A stretch of 64,000 nt of DNA from Streptomyces sp. AC555_RSS877 (GCF_019049245.1 NZ_JAGMUK010000077.1:79447-143446), one strand, 5' to 3'; counted from the first letter of the stretch, positions 52,089-61,066 are shown. The notes: generated from the sequence alone by a model not told the origin. Made by a program: numbers and translations.

Positions 52089-54734
52089 ATGGATCTTCGA
52101 CTGCCCCGGCTGCAAGACCTGCTCCGGCGGCCACGACGGCTCGGCGCCGCCGTGGCCGCCGTCGTGGTGCTCGCCGGCGCCGGGACATGGACGGCCGCCG
52201 ACGACGACGCGCCGCCGGTACGCCGTACCGACCGGGTCATGGACATGGGGGGCGGGGTGCGCATCGACACCTCGTACTTCACGTCCCCCGACGCGGGACG
52301 CCGCCCCGCCGTCCTCCTCGCCCACGGCTTCGGCGGCAGCAAGAACGACGTACGGCAGCAGGCCCAGGACCTCGCCCGGGACGGGTACGCGGTCCTGACC
52401 TGGTCGGCGCGCAGCTTCGGCGAGTCGACCGGCAGGATCGGGCTCAACGACCCGAGGGGCGAGGTCGCCGACGTACGCGAGCTCATCGACTGGCTCGCGA
52501 AGCAGCCGCAGGTCCAGCTCGACAAGGCCGGCGACCCGCGCGTGGGCATGGCGGGCGCGTCCTACGGCGGCGCGATCGCGCTGGAGACCGCCGGGTACGA
52601 CGACCGGGTGGACGCCATCGCCCCGGCGATCACCTACTGGAACCTCGCCGACGCCCTCTTCCCGAACGGCGTGTTCAAGAAGCTGTGGGCGGGCATCTTC
52701 GTCAACTCCGGCGGCGGCTGCGAGAAGTTCGAGCCGCAGCTGTGCCAGATGTACGAACGGGTCGCCGAGTCCGGCACCCCGGACCCGGAGGCCGTCAAGC
52801 TCCTTCAGGAGCGCTCGCCGTCCGCAGTCGGCGGCCGCATCAAGGTGCCCACCCTGCTGATGCAGGGCCAGACCGACTCCCTCTTCCCGCTCGGCCAGGC
52901 CGACGCGGCAGCGAAGGCGATCCGCGCCAACGGCGCCCCGGTCGACGTCGACTGGATCGCGGGCGGCCACGACGGCGGCGACATGGAGACGAGCCGCGTC
53001 CAGGCACGCGTGCAGTCCTGGTTCGACCGGTACCTCAAGGACGACAAGGCCGCCGACACCGGCCCCGCCTTCCGCATCACCCGCACCGGAGGCGTCGACT
53101 CCACCGACGGCCAGGCGCTGCGGCGGGGCGCGAGCGACGACACGTACCCCGGCCTGGAGAGCGGACGGAAGACCTTCGCCCTGACCGGCCGCGAGCAGAG
53201 TTTCGCCAACCCGGCGGGCGCCAACCCGCCCGCCGTCTCGGCCCTTCCCGGCCTCGGCGGCGGCGGCCTCGCCCAGCTCTCCTCGCTCGGGGTCGGCGTC
53301 TCGCTGGACTTCCCCGGCCAGTTCGCCCGCTTCGAGTCGGCGCGGGTCACCGACGACGTCCGGATCACCGGATCGCCGAAGGTCACCGTCCACGTCGAGT
53401 CGACGAGCGACGACGCCGTCCTCTTCGCCAAGGTGTACGACGTCGGCCCGGGCGGCACCCAGCAGGTGCTGCCCTCCCAGCTGGTCACCCCCCTCAGGGT
53501 CGAGGGCGCCAAGGCCGGCAAGGACGTGACGATCACGCTTCCCGCCGTCGACCACGACGTCGAGAAGGGCCACCGGCTGCGTCTGGTCCTCGCCTCCACC
53601 GACCTCGGATACGCCTCCCCGGCCGCTCCGGCGGCGTACACCGTCTCCCTGAAGGGCGACCTCACGGTGCCGACGGCCCCCGGCGTGACCACCGCGGCCG
53701 CCCCGCTGCCCGCGTGGGTGTGGTGGCTGCCCCTCGCCGGCGCGGTGGTCGCCCTGGCCCTGCTGCTGACCGGCCGCCGCCGTACCTCCGCGGCGGCCCC
53801 CGACCCGGACCTCGCCGAAGTCCCCCTGCAGATAACGGATCTGAGCAAGCGGTACGCCAAGTCGGCGGACCGGTACGCGGTCAAGGACCTGTCCTTCCGC
53901 GTGGAGAAGGGGCAGGTCCTCGGCCTCCTCGGCCCGAACGGCGCGGGCAAGACGACCACCCTCCGCATGCTGATGGGCCTGATCAAGCCGGACGACGGGG
54001 AGATCCGCGTCTTCGGCCGGGCGATCCGCCCGGGCGCCCCGGTGCTGTCCCGGGTCGGCGCCTTCGTCGAGGGCGCGGGCTTCCTGCCGCACCTGTCCGG
54101 CCGGGAGAACCTGGAGCTGTACTGGGCGGCGACAGGCCGCCCCGCCGAGGACGCCCACCTGGACGAGGCCCTGGAGATCGCGGACCTCGGTGACGCACTG
54201 GCCCGCGCGGTACGCACGTACTCGCAGGGCATGCGCCAGCGCCTCGCCATCGCCCAGGCCATGCTCGGCATGCCCGACCTGCTGATACTGGACGAGCCGA
54301 CGAACGGCCTGGACCCGCCGCAGATCCGTGAGATGCGCGAGGTGCTGATCCGGTACGCGGCCGCCGGGCGCACCGTGATCGTCTCCAGCCACCTGCTGGC
54401 GGAGGTCGAGCAGACCTGCACGCACATCGTCGTCATGGACCGGGGCAGGCTCGTCCAGGCCGGTCCGGTCGCGGAGATCATCGGCTCCGGCGACACCCTG
54501 CTCGTCGGCACCGGAACTCCCCTGGAGGAGGCGGTCGTCGAGAAGATCGCCGCGCTGCCGGGCGTCGTCTCGGCCGTGCGCACCGACGACGGGCTCCTGG
54601 TCCGCCTCGACGCCGACGGCAGCGCCCGGCGCCTGGTCGTCGAACTCGTCCGCCTCGAAGTGCCCGTCGAGTCGGTGGGCCCGCACCGCCGTCTGGAAGA
54701 CGCCTTCCTCACCCTGATCGGAGGCTCCGCATGA
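52089..54734 (+). CDS. Extracellular CocE/X-Pro-type hydrolase fused to an ABC transporter ATPase
   Basis: This 881-residue single chain starts with Arg-rich residues and a signal anchor (17-37). Residues 48-310 are an alpha/beta hydrolase (LLAHGFGGSKND, nucleophile Ser158 in GASYGG, Asp263 in GQTDSLF, His294 in GGHDGG). Residues 320-525 are a beta-jellyroll like that of CocE/NonD dipeptidyl-peptidases. A second span (541-562) ends in RRR. Residues 578-881 are an ABC ATPase (Walker A GPNGAGKTT at 615-623, signature YSQGMRQR, Walker B LLILDEP). Topology puts hydrolase outside and ATPase inside. No ribosome site precedes the ATG; TACCGT 8 bases upstream suggests a leaderless message. The permease gene follows with an ATGA overlap. 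Confidence 0.9.
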   Translation: MDLRLPRLQDLLRRPRRLGAAVAAVVVLAGAGTWTAADDDAPPVRRTDRVMDMGGGVRIDTSYFTSPDAGRRPAVLLAHGFGGSKNDVRQQAQDLARDGYAVLTWSARSFGESTGRIGLNDPRGEVADVRELIDWLAKQPQVQLDKAGDPRVGMAGASYGGAIALETAGYDDRVDAIAPAITYWNLADALFPNGVFKKLWAGIFVNSGGGCEKFEPQLCQMYERVAESGTPDPEAVKLLQERSPSAVGGRIKVPTLLMQGQTDSLFPLGQADAAAKAIRANGAPVDVDWIAGGHDGGDMETSRVQARVQSWFDRYLKDDKAADTGPAFRITRTGGVDSTDGQALRRGASDDTYPGLESGRKTFALTGREQSFANPAGANPPAVSALPGLGGGGLAQLSSLGVGVSLDFPGQFARFESARVTDDVRITGSPKVTVHVESTSDDAVLFAKVYDVGPGGTQQVLPSQLVTPLRVEGAKAGKDVTITLPAVDHDVEKGHRLRLVLASTDLGYASPAAPAAYTVSLKGDLTVPTAPGVTTAAAPLPAWVWWLPLAGAVVALALLLTGRRRTSAAAPDPDLAEVPLQITDLSKRYAKSADRYAVKDLSFRVEKGQVLGLLGPNGAGKTTTLRMLMGLIKPDDGEIRVFGRAIRPGAPVLSRVGAFVEGAGFLPHLSGRENLELYWAATGRPAEDAHLDEALEIADLGDALARAVRTYSQGMRQRLAIAQAMLGMPDLLILDEPTNGLDPPQIREMREVLIRYAAAGRTVIVSSHLLAEVEQTCTHIVVMDRGRLVQAGPVAEIIGSGDTLLVGTGTPLEEAVVEKIAALPGVVSAVRTDDGLLVRLDADGSARRLVVELVRLEVPVESVGPHRRLEDAFLTLIGGSA

Positions 54735-55594
54735 GCACGCTCGTCGAGCGCCCGGAGGTCGCCTCCGGCTACCGCGCGGGCCGCACGCTCCCCCTGAGGG
54801 TGGAGCTGGTCCGCCAGCTGAAGCGGCGCCGCACCCTGGTCATGGGCGGGATCCTCGCCGCCCTGCCGTTCGTCCTGCTCATCGCCTTCGCCATCGGCGG
54901 CGAGCCGGACGGGGAGGGCAACCGGATCACGCTGATGGACACGGCGACGGCGTCGGGCGCCAACTTCGCCGCCGTGAACCTGTTCGTGTCCGCGGGCTTC
55001 CTGCTGGTCGTCCCGGTCGCCCTGTTCTGCGGGGACACGGTCGCCTCGGAGGCCAGCTGGTCCTCCCTGCGCTATCTCCTGGCCGCTCCGGTGCCGCGCG
55101 CCCGGCTGCTGTGGTCGAAGCTCGTCGTCGGGCTCGGCCTCAGCCTGGCCGCGATGATCCTGCTGCCGGTGGTGGCACTGGCCGTCGGCTCGGCCGCCTA
55201 CGGCTGGGGCTCCCTGGAGATCCCCACCGGCGGCTCGCTCGCGCCGGGCACGGCCGCCCAGCGGCTCGTGGTGGTCGTGGCGTTCATCTTCGTGTCCCAA
55301 CTGGTCACCGCCGGGCTCGCGTTCTGGCTGTCGACCAAGACGGACGCCCCGCTCGGCGCGGTCGGCGGCGCGGTCGGCCTCACCATCGTCGGCAACGTCC
55401 TCGACGCCGTGACGGCCCTCGGCGACTGGCGTCACTTCCTGCCCGCGCACTGGCAGTTCGCCTGGGCCGACGCCGTCCAGCCCAATCCCGAGTGGTCCGG
55501 CATGATCCAGGGCACGGCCGTTTCCATAACGTACGCCGTGGTGCTGTTCGCGCTGGCCTTCCGGGGTTTCGCCCGCAAGGACGTGGTGTCCTAG
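54731..55594 (+). CDS. ABC-2-type permease partner of the hydrolase-ATPase fusion
   Basis: This 287-residue membrane protein has about six spans: LVMGGILAALPFVLLIAFAI, FVSAGFLLVVPVALFCGDTVA, LGLSLAAMILLPVVALAV, LVVVVAFIFVSQLVTAGLAF, APLGAVGGAVGLTIVGNVL and ITYAVVLFALAF. The sequence SEASWSSLRYLLAAPVPRARLLWSKL is the usual ABC-2 coupling region. Its ATG overlaps the upstream stop, so subunits are made together. Substrate unknown. Confidence 0.9.
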   Translation: MSTLVERPEVASGYRAGRTLPLRVELVRQLKRRRTLVMGGILAALPFVLLIAFAIGGEPDGEGNRITLMDTATASGANFAAVNLFVSAGFLLVVPVALFCGDTVASEASWSSLRYLLAAPVPRARLLWSKLVVGLGLSLAAMILLPVVALAVGSAAYGWGSLEIPTGGSLAPGTAAQRLVVVVAFIFVSQLVTAGLAFWLSTKTDAPLGAVGGAVGLTIVGNVLDAVTALGDWRHFLPAHWQFAWADAVQPNPEWSGMIQGTAVSITYAVVLFALAFRGFARKDVVS

Positions 55595-55739
55595 GTCACC
55601 GGAGGATCACCTACCGGTCTCGACGGCCGCCTTCCGTGCCCTCTTCGAGATCCATCCGCAACGCTCCGTAGCGCACGTTCCGTCCCCCCGCGCCGTCACA
55701 GTCACAGACAAGGCGTCATAGACCAAGGGGGCACGGAAG

Positions 55740-57308
55740 ATGGAGCGGTATCGAATACGACGGCTGCGCGCCGCCCTGCTCGCGATCACCGCGGCGGGCG
55801 GCCTGCTGCTCACCGGGTGCGGCGCGGGCAACAGCGGCGACCACGGCAGCGCGGACGGGGCGACCGGCTTTCCCGCCCCCGACCACAACCGGGGCACCGG
55901 CGAACAGGACAGCGACAACGACGGCGACCGCCCCGACGACGAGTCCCGCGAGGTCGCCCCCTCGCCCGACTACCTCTCCACCTTCGCCCTCGACGTCGAC
56001 ACCGCCTCCTACGGCTACGCCCGCCGCACGCTCGCCGACGGGCAGCGGCCCGACCCGTCGACGATCCGCCCCGAGGAGTTCGTCAACAGCTTCCGCCAGG
56101 ACTACGAGCGCCCCGACGGCAACGGCTTCACGGTGACCGTCGACGGCGCCCGCACCGACGAGGACGACTGGTCCCTGGTCCGCGTGGGCCTCGCCACCCG
56201 GGGTGCGGCCGAGCAGAGCGGCGAACGCCCGCCCGCCGCCCTGACCTTCGTCATCGACATCTCCGGCTCCATGGCCGAACCGGGCCGCCTCGACCTCGCC
56301 CAGAAGTCCCTCGGCGTGATGACGGACCGACTGCGCGACGACGACTCGGTCGCCATCGTCACCTTCAGCGACAAGGCCGAGACCGTCCTGCCGATGACCC
56401 GCCTCGACGGCAACCGAGGCGAGATCCACGAAGCGATCGACAACCTGGAGCCGACCTTCTCCACCAACCTCGCCGCCGGCGTCGAGACCGGCTACTCCAC
56501 GGCCGTCGAGGGCCTGCGCAAGGGCGCCACCAACCGGGTCGTCCTCGTCTCCGACGCCCTCGCCAACGACGGCGACACCGACCCCGACTCCATCCTCGAA
56601 CGCATCGACGGCGCCCGCCGCGAACACGGCATCACCCTGTTCGGCGTCGGCGTCGGCAGCGAATACGGCGACGCCCTGATGGAACGCCTCGCCGACAAGG
56701 GCGACGGCAACACGACGTACGTCTCCGACGCCGACGAGGCCCGTACGGTCTTCTGTGAGCAGCTCCCGAAGAACATCGACCTCACGGCCCGCGACGCCAA
56801 GGCCCAGGTCGCCTTCGACCCGGAGACGGTCGCCGAGTTCCGCCTGGTCGGCTACGACAACCGCCGCGTCGCCGACGACGACTTCCGCGACGACCGCGTC
56901 GACGGCGGCGAGGTCGGCCCCGGCCACACCGTGACCGCCCTCTACGCCGTCCGCACCAAGTCCGGCGCCGACGGCCACCTCGCCACCGCGACCGTCCGCT
57001 GGCAGGACCCCAGCACCCGCACCCCGCACGAGGAGTCGGGCCAAGTGGAGACCGCCTCCCTCGACCAATCCCTGTGGAGCGCGAACAGTGGCCTCCAAGT
57101 CGCTGCCCTGGCCGCGTACTTCGCAGACGCCCTACGCTCCGGTTACGGCGATACCCGCAGCCGTACCGACACCCGCTGGAGCCCGCTCCCCGCCGCCCCG
57201 TCCCTGCTGGAACTCGCCGAACGGGCCGACAAACTGGCCTTCATCACCGACACCAAGGCGATACGCCAACTCGCCGAAGCGATCCACCGGGCCGGCGACC
57301 TCAGGTAG
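55740..57308 (+). CDS. Von Willebrand factor A domain lipoprotein, YfbK-like
   Basis: This 522-residue lipoprotein has lipobox LLTGC (Cys27) followed by an acidic linker. Residues 77-125 match the N-terminal YfbK-type region (YLSTFALDVDTASYGYARRTL). The VWA domain (about 167-345) has the metal site DISGS (173-177), a Thr/Ser loop (STNLAAG) and VLVSDALAND. The C-terminal 150 residues match the family's DUF3520-type region. Such proteins bind partners outside the membrane. The gene is 145 bases after the permease and may be separately transcribed. Confidence 0.9.
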   Translation: MERYRIRRLRAALLAITAAGGLLLTGCGAGNSGDHGSADGATGFPAPDHNRGTGEQDSDNDGDRPDDESREVAPSPDYLSTFALDVDTASYGYARRTLADGQRPDPSTIRPEEFVNSFRQDYERPDGNGFTVTVDGARTDEDDWSLVRVGLATRGAAEQSGERPPAALTFVIDISGSMAEPGRLDLAQKSLGVMTDRLRDDDSVAIVTFSDKAETVLPMTRLDGNRGEIHEAIDNLEPTFSTNLAAGVETGYSTAVEGLRKGATNRVVLVSDALANDGDTDPDSILERIDGARREHGITLFGVGVGSEYGDALMERLADKGDGNTTYVSDADEARTVFCEQLPKNIDLTARDAKAQVAFDPETVAEFRLVGYDNRRVADDDFRDDRVDGGEVGPGHTVTALYAVRTKSGADGHLATATVRWQDPSTRTPHEESGQVETASLDQSLWSANSGLQVAALAAYFADALRSGYGDTRSRTDTRWSPLPAAPSLLELAERADKLAFITDTKAIRQLAEAIHRAGDLR

Positions 57309-57539
57309 CCGCGGGCTCATCCGCACAGCTTCCTCTCGGCTTCCTCTCGGCCCGGCCGGCGTACCTGCCGTACGTCCGCACGGCTCGACCCGGCGGACCG
57401 CGTCGGCATGGCCCGCGATGTCACCGCCACAACCGCGGGGTTGGTCGCTTGGGACATCTCAGGTTGGACGAGAAGGACATTCCCCAACTGAACACGTAGG
57501 GCCCCGACATCCCCGACGAGGAGGTTGCGTGCGGCGGCG

Positions 57540-57960
57540 CGGGCCGGCCGCAGTGCCATGAGGCGACGTCGGTGCCGACCGGCAGACGCCAGGCAGTTGA
57601 AGTGGGAGCCGATGGCCCGAACAGCTCGGACCGGTCGCGTGGCAGGGACAGGTCCACGATGGCCTCCCCGCCGTCGGCGGGCATCACCACCAGATCGACC
57701 GCGGTCCGTCCGGGGCGCGTCCGGTGCCGCTCGGACGCCGCCGACGCCGTTCGGGGAAGGCTGGGGGCCAGGCCGGTGGCATCGGCTGGATCGGTCGGAG
57801 GGCGGGGTCCGGCAGTTGAGCACCCCGGGACCGTTGGACGGGACGACGAGCTCGAGGTGAGACCCGGTGGTACGCGCGCAAAAAGTGCCTTCCTGCTGGG
57901 ACTGCGGAGACCTTGGAACAGGCCCCTCATCGCCCCAGCTCAGAAGGCACTTTCGCTATT
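57540..57960 (-). pseudogene. Remnant of an IS1380-family transposase and its upstream end
   Basis: Minus-strand translation from about 57870 down gives RVPPGLTSSSSS, then DPADATGLAP, GRTAVDLVVMPADGGEAIVDL, RDRSELFGPSAPTSTAWRL, which matches the N-terminus of IS1380-type transposases (PGLTTSSSS, DATGL, VDLAVMLADGGEAI.DLAVLRDQ, LFGPVAS.PTAW). The catalytic region and 3' end are missing. Between 57309 and 57540 only an 11-bp doublet (CTTCCTCTCGG, near 57330) is seen. Confidence 0.75.
57882..57953. repeat. Inverted repeat AAAGTGCCTTC at the IS1380 remnant end
   Basis: AAAGTGCCTTC (57882-57892) and GAAGGCACTTT (57943-57953) are perfect 11-base inverted copies. They lie just upstream of the transposase remnant's N-terminus and probably belong to the element's end or leader. 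Confidence 0.65.
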
Positions 57961-58014
57961 CCGTCGCGATCCGGACACCGCCGGAATCGAAACGGGCAGG
58001 CTAACGGAACACCG

Positions 58015-58356
58015 TCAGGCGCTGCAGGCCGTGGTTGTCTTACCGTCGGTCTCCAGCGTGGCGCAGAGTTGCGGGACCTTGTTCACGGTGACGGTGAAGG
58101 ACTGTGCGGTACCGGCCTGAATGGTATGGCGCTGGTTCACGATGGCGCCGCCGACTGCGATTTTCGCAACGACGGTCCGTGCCTCGTCGCATGCAATGGT
58201 GAAGGTGACCTTGCTGGTCAGTTCATCGTCGACCTTCTGGACGTCGACGTCACAGGGGAAGTCCTGCTGCGCGGCTGCCTGCGCGGGCACGGCGGCGAAG
58301 AGCGGCGCGGAAGCCAGCAGCACGGTGGCCGCCGAACGGATCATGCGGTGAGGCAT
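58015..58356 (-). CDS. Small secreted protein with two cysteine pairs
   Basis: This 113-residue exported protein has signal peptide MIRSAATVLLASAPLFAAVPAQA, then an 85-residue mature part: DFPCDVDVQKVDDELTSKV, FTIACDEARTVVAK, VPQLCATLETDGKTTTACSA. The alternating beta pattern with four Cys suggests an Ig-like fold with two disulfides. GAGAGGA lies 5 bases before ATG 58356. Family not recognised. Confidence 0.75.
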   Translation of the reverse strand: MPHRMIRSAATVLLASAPLFAAVPAQAAAQQDFPCDVDVQKVDDELTSKVTFTIACDEARTVVAKIAVGGAIVNQRHTIQAGTAQSFTVTVNKVPQLCATLETDGKTTTACSA

Positions 58357-58609
58357 GGATTCCTCTCAAAGTGTCACTGGAAGCAGGCCGCCACAGGCGG
58401 TTGCCCTCGATATACGGCGTCCAAATACCCCTTACACGCCGTTTTCGGGAAGATGTGACCACATGTCGCAAGTAGCTTGCAACATGTGCTGCTCCACTCA
58501 GGTGATCTGCCGTTTGGCTACAGGCGCACATCACCCCCGCTCCGGCTGCGACGGCGGCGCACCTGACGGATATGGGCTGGATGCGGTACGTCCTGGAGGC
58601 TCTTCGCTC

Positions 58610-58790
58610 CGTACGGCAGAGGGACGGTGCGCGAGCTCGGCATCCCGGCCGTCGGACCGGGTGGTCCGGGCAGCCCTCAAGCTGGTGCTGGAGCCGATCT
58701 TCGAGGCTGTCTTCAAGTCGGCCCCTCTACGACTTCCGGCCCCTGCGACGGGCCTCGAGGTGTCTTCGACTCGATCGACCTCACCGGTAC
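58610..58790 (+). pseudogene. Decayed group II intron reverse transcriptase fragment
   Basis: Pieces of a group II intron RT lie in three plus frames: TVRELGIPAV (58624-58653), DRVVRAALKLVLEPIFEAVF (58655-58714), YDFRPLRRA (58728-58754) and FDSID (58764-58778). In intact RTs these read RELGIP..RDRVVQAALKLVLEPIFEADF..YGFRP..FDxIDH. Two frameshifts and a deletion of about 30 codons separate them. No YADD or maturase part is seen. In the rest of the gap 58357-59252 no gene is evident. Confidence 0.7.
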
Positions 58791-59252
58791 CTCGCGGGAC
58801 ATCCTTTCCCCGCCACGACGCGAATGCCGAAGAGTTCGGCCTCCAGGACTGTGACGGTCACCTGCTACCGCTTGGGTTCGATGAACGGCCGGAGAAGCGG
58901 ACGGTGGCAACGCCGGCACCGCTCCGTGCCGACAAGTCCCCTTGGTCAAAAGCAGTGCCTGGGGCAGTGGAAATGGAGAACCGCTGCTGGAGTACTGACT
59001 ACCGACCTCGCGTCTCGGGCTGAAGTTCGAAATGACTGTCATTCAAATCCGCTTCTCATCTTTTGTGTCATTGCTCCATTCGGTGACCGACCTTGATGTG
59101 GCCTGGGGGTTCGGCAGCCCGTGCCATCTGCAGTACAGGGCCATGTGGATGAACTTCCGGGCCCTGGGCCCTTTCAAGTTGTGCGGCCTTCCACGCCGAG
59201 GCAATATCGGTTCCGTTCTTCCAGAGAGGAAGAAACAGAACGGAGATTTCGA

Positions 59253-59534
59253 ATGCGCAAGAGCATGAAGCTGGGCGCCGCCTCGACCCTCGCGGCGGTT
59301 GCCCTCCTCGCGGGTTCCGCCTCGGCTGCCAGCGCCTGCGACAGCACCCCCACTGGTGGCGGCGACCAGCCCATCACCATCACGAACGAGAACACCAACG
59401 TCAACGCGAACGAGAACGACAACGAGAACGAGAACACCGCGACGGCCACGGCCGCTGTCGACTCGACGAACACCCTTGACCTGGTCCTCGACCTGCTGGG
59501 CGACGACGAGGTCGCCGTGCCGGTGGCGGGCTGA
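59253..59534 (+). CDS. Small secreted Asn/Glu/Thr-rich protein
   Basis: This 93-residue protein starts at ATG 59253 with GGAGA 7 bases upstream. The signal peptide (KLGAASTLAAVALLAGSASAASA) is followed by a mature part of about 65 residues: a low-complexity stretch (TNENTNVNANENDNENENT) encoded by AAC-GAG repeats, then a hydrophobic segment LDLVLDLLGDDEVAVPVAG. The unusual Asn content stands out in this GC-rich genome. It resembles short exported hyphal surface proteins; no family recognised. Confidence 0.75.
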   Translation: MRKSMKLGAASTLAAVALLAGSASAASACDSTPTGGGDQPITITNENTNVNANENDNENENTATATAAVDSTNTLDLVLDLLGDDEVAVPVAG

Positions 59535-59602
59535 TCGCTCGAGTCCAGTTCAGCGGTTCGGGGCATCCTTTCTTGATCCCCTTGGGGGCCGTGGCCTGAC
59601 CT

Positions 59603-59668
59603 GAAAGCGTCTTTCCCTGACGGGCGGATGAGGTGACGTCCTCATCCGCCCAAGGGAGAGGCGCTTTC
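59603..59668 (+). terminator. Long two-tier hairpin after the Asn-rich protein gene
   Basis: An inner perfect 12-bp hairpin (GGGCGGATGAGG / CCTCATCCGCCC, loop TGACGT) is enclosed by a 16-pair outer stem (59603-59618 with 59653-59668, allowing G-U pairs). It lies 70 bases after the stop. No long T-tract; terminator or structured RNA. Confidence 0.65.
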
Positions 59669-59746
59669 CGTTTCCCGAGGCGGTCCTTCAGCAAGAAATC
59701 ACCACGCCGTAGGCGACCGCATCGTGTAGCGCACTTCGGAGGGGAC

Positions 59747-60007
59747 ATGAGTGACACGGTCATCCTGCCGCGTTGCCCGGAAACGGGGAAGGCGTCATTC
59801 CGGACCGAGAGTGAAGCTCGTGCCTGGCTCATCAGGCAGCCACTGATCGAGAAGATTCCGGACCGGATCTATAGGTGCCCCGGATGCCGGCACTGGCATT
59901 TCACGGGGTCCCATCATCTGACCAGTCAGAAAATCCAGTGGCGACGAAACCACGGCAGGCGTGAAGCCGCTCCCCGGCGCAGCCGCAGGAAGAGAGGGAG
60001 GAACTGA
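59747..60007 (+). CDS. Small zinc-ribbon-like protein
   Basis: This 86-residue protein with GGAGGGG 3 bases before ATG 59747. Cys in PRCPETGK and the pair YRCPGCRHWHFTG, with nearby His, suggest a zinc-binding fold, and TESEARAWLIRQ is a helix between. The C-terminus is very basic (RRNHGRREAAPRRSRRKRGRN). Similar small proteins occur in phage and integrative elements; nucleic-acid binding is likely but unproven. Confidence 0.7.
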   Translation: MSDTVILPRCPETGKASFRTESEARAWLIRQPLIEKIPDRIYRCPGCRHWHFTGSHHLTSQKIQWRRNHGRREAAPRRSRRKRGRN

Positions 60008-60265
60008 CGAGAAAGCCTTTCCGGTTCGCTTCCCGCTGCACGGAACCGAACATACTCCCGACCGCCCTGGGCCCCCGCTCCTGTGGCAGATAATCCCACG
60101 GATTTCCGCGTACAACACGTACAAGTTTCCGCACAGAACCTGCCAGTCTGGCGAATGGTTAGGCGTGTGAGCACCAGCCGACCGGCTGTGGCCAGGCTGA
60201 CCTTCGACCAGTCCCTCGGTTCCAGGTCGGATTTTCCCACTTCTTCGAATAGGAAGACGAAGAGA

Positions 60266-61066
60266 TTGCGACAGAACCTGCGTAAGGGAATGGTCGTGGC
60301 CGCAGCCGCGACCGGCATCCTGTCCCTGTGCGGCATCCCGGCATTCGCGGACGCACAGTCCGAAGGGCCCGCGGGGGGATCGCTCGGCGCCCAGTCCGAT
60401 GACAGCGCCCCTCGCGAGCACGCCGATCACAACTCCGTCAGAGGGCACACCGACGGCGACAGTTACGGCGACGACAGCGACGACGGCGCTTATGGCAAGG
60501 ACGTCGTCGGCAAGGTCGATGACAGCGGCAAGGACGTCGTCGGCAAGGTCGATGACAGCGGTAAGGACGTCGTCGGCAAGGTCGATGACAGCGGTAAGGA
60601 CGTCGTCGGCAAGGTCGATGACAGCGGCAAGGACGTCGTCGCCAAGGTCAGTGACAGCAGCAAGGTCGACGACAGCGGTTACGGCGACGACGAGGCCGGT
60701 TACGGCGAAGACGGCGGTTACGGCGACGACGAGGCCGGTTACGGCGGCGGCGAGGCCGGTTACGGCGAAGACGGCGGTTACGGCGGCGGCGAGGCCGGTT
60801 ACGGCGAAGACGGCGGTTACGGCGACGAGGCCGGTTACGGCGACGACTCGGACACGCCGCCTGCGACTCCCTCCACCACGCCGCCCCAGTCGGTGCCATC
60901 GGGCACGCCGCCCGTCACCCCGCCTGCCTCACCTCCGGCGGAGCCACCCTCCCTTCCGAACACCGGCGCCGGGGAGGGGGCGTTCATGGCCGCGGGTGCC
61001 GCCGTGCTGCTGATGTCGGGTGGCGCCATCCTGTACCGCCGAGGCCGGGCCGCGTCCCGTCGGTAG
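60266..61066 (+). CDS. Repeat-rich, chaplin-like surface protein with LPXTG anchor
   Basis: This 266-residue wall-anchored protein probably starts at TTG 60266 (GGAAG 9 bases upstream); the first residues RQNLRKGMVVAAAATGILS closely resemble chaplin signal peptides. The mature part has five 11-residue units GKDVVGKVDDS, the last diverged, then Gly-Tyr-Asp/Glu repeats (GYGDDEAGYGEDG), a Pro/Thr-rich wall-spanning segment and a sorting signal: LPNTG, a hydrophobic span and RRGRAASRR. Streptomyces sortases usually use LAXTG, so LPNTG is notable. No chaplin domain proper is present. GTG 60167 is an alternative start giving a longer N-terminus. Confidence 0.8.
   Translation: MRQNLRKGMVVAAAATGILSLCGIPAFADAQSEGPAGGSLGAQSDDSAPREHADHNSVRGHTDGDSYGDDSDDGAYGKDVVGKVDDSGKDVVGKVDDSGKDVVGKVDDSGKDVVGKVDDSGKDVVAKVSDSSKVDDSGYGDDEAGYGEDGGYGDDEAGYGGGEAGYGEDGGYGGGEAGYGEDGGYGDEAGYGDDSDTPPATPSTTPPQSVPSGTPPVTPPASPPAEPPSLPNTGAGEGAFMAAGAAVLLMSGGAILYRRGRAASRR
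60494..60658 (+). repeat. Five 33-bp tandem repeats in the surface protein gene
   Basis: Four nearly identical 33-bp units and one diverged unit encode GKDVVGKVDDS. Differences are mainly GGC/GGT. Copy number is likely to vary between strains. Confidence 0.9.

Noticed and set aside
51706..52398. Plus frame of 230 codons starting before the hydrolase-ATPase gene
   Set aside because: It reads a different frame through the start of that gene and has no homology-like segment; the region upstream is repeat-like.
60494..60848. Tandem repeats resembling a CRISPR array
   Set aside because: Units are contiguous, in frame and coding, with no spacers and no cas genes.
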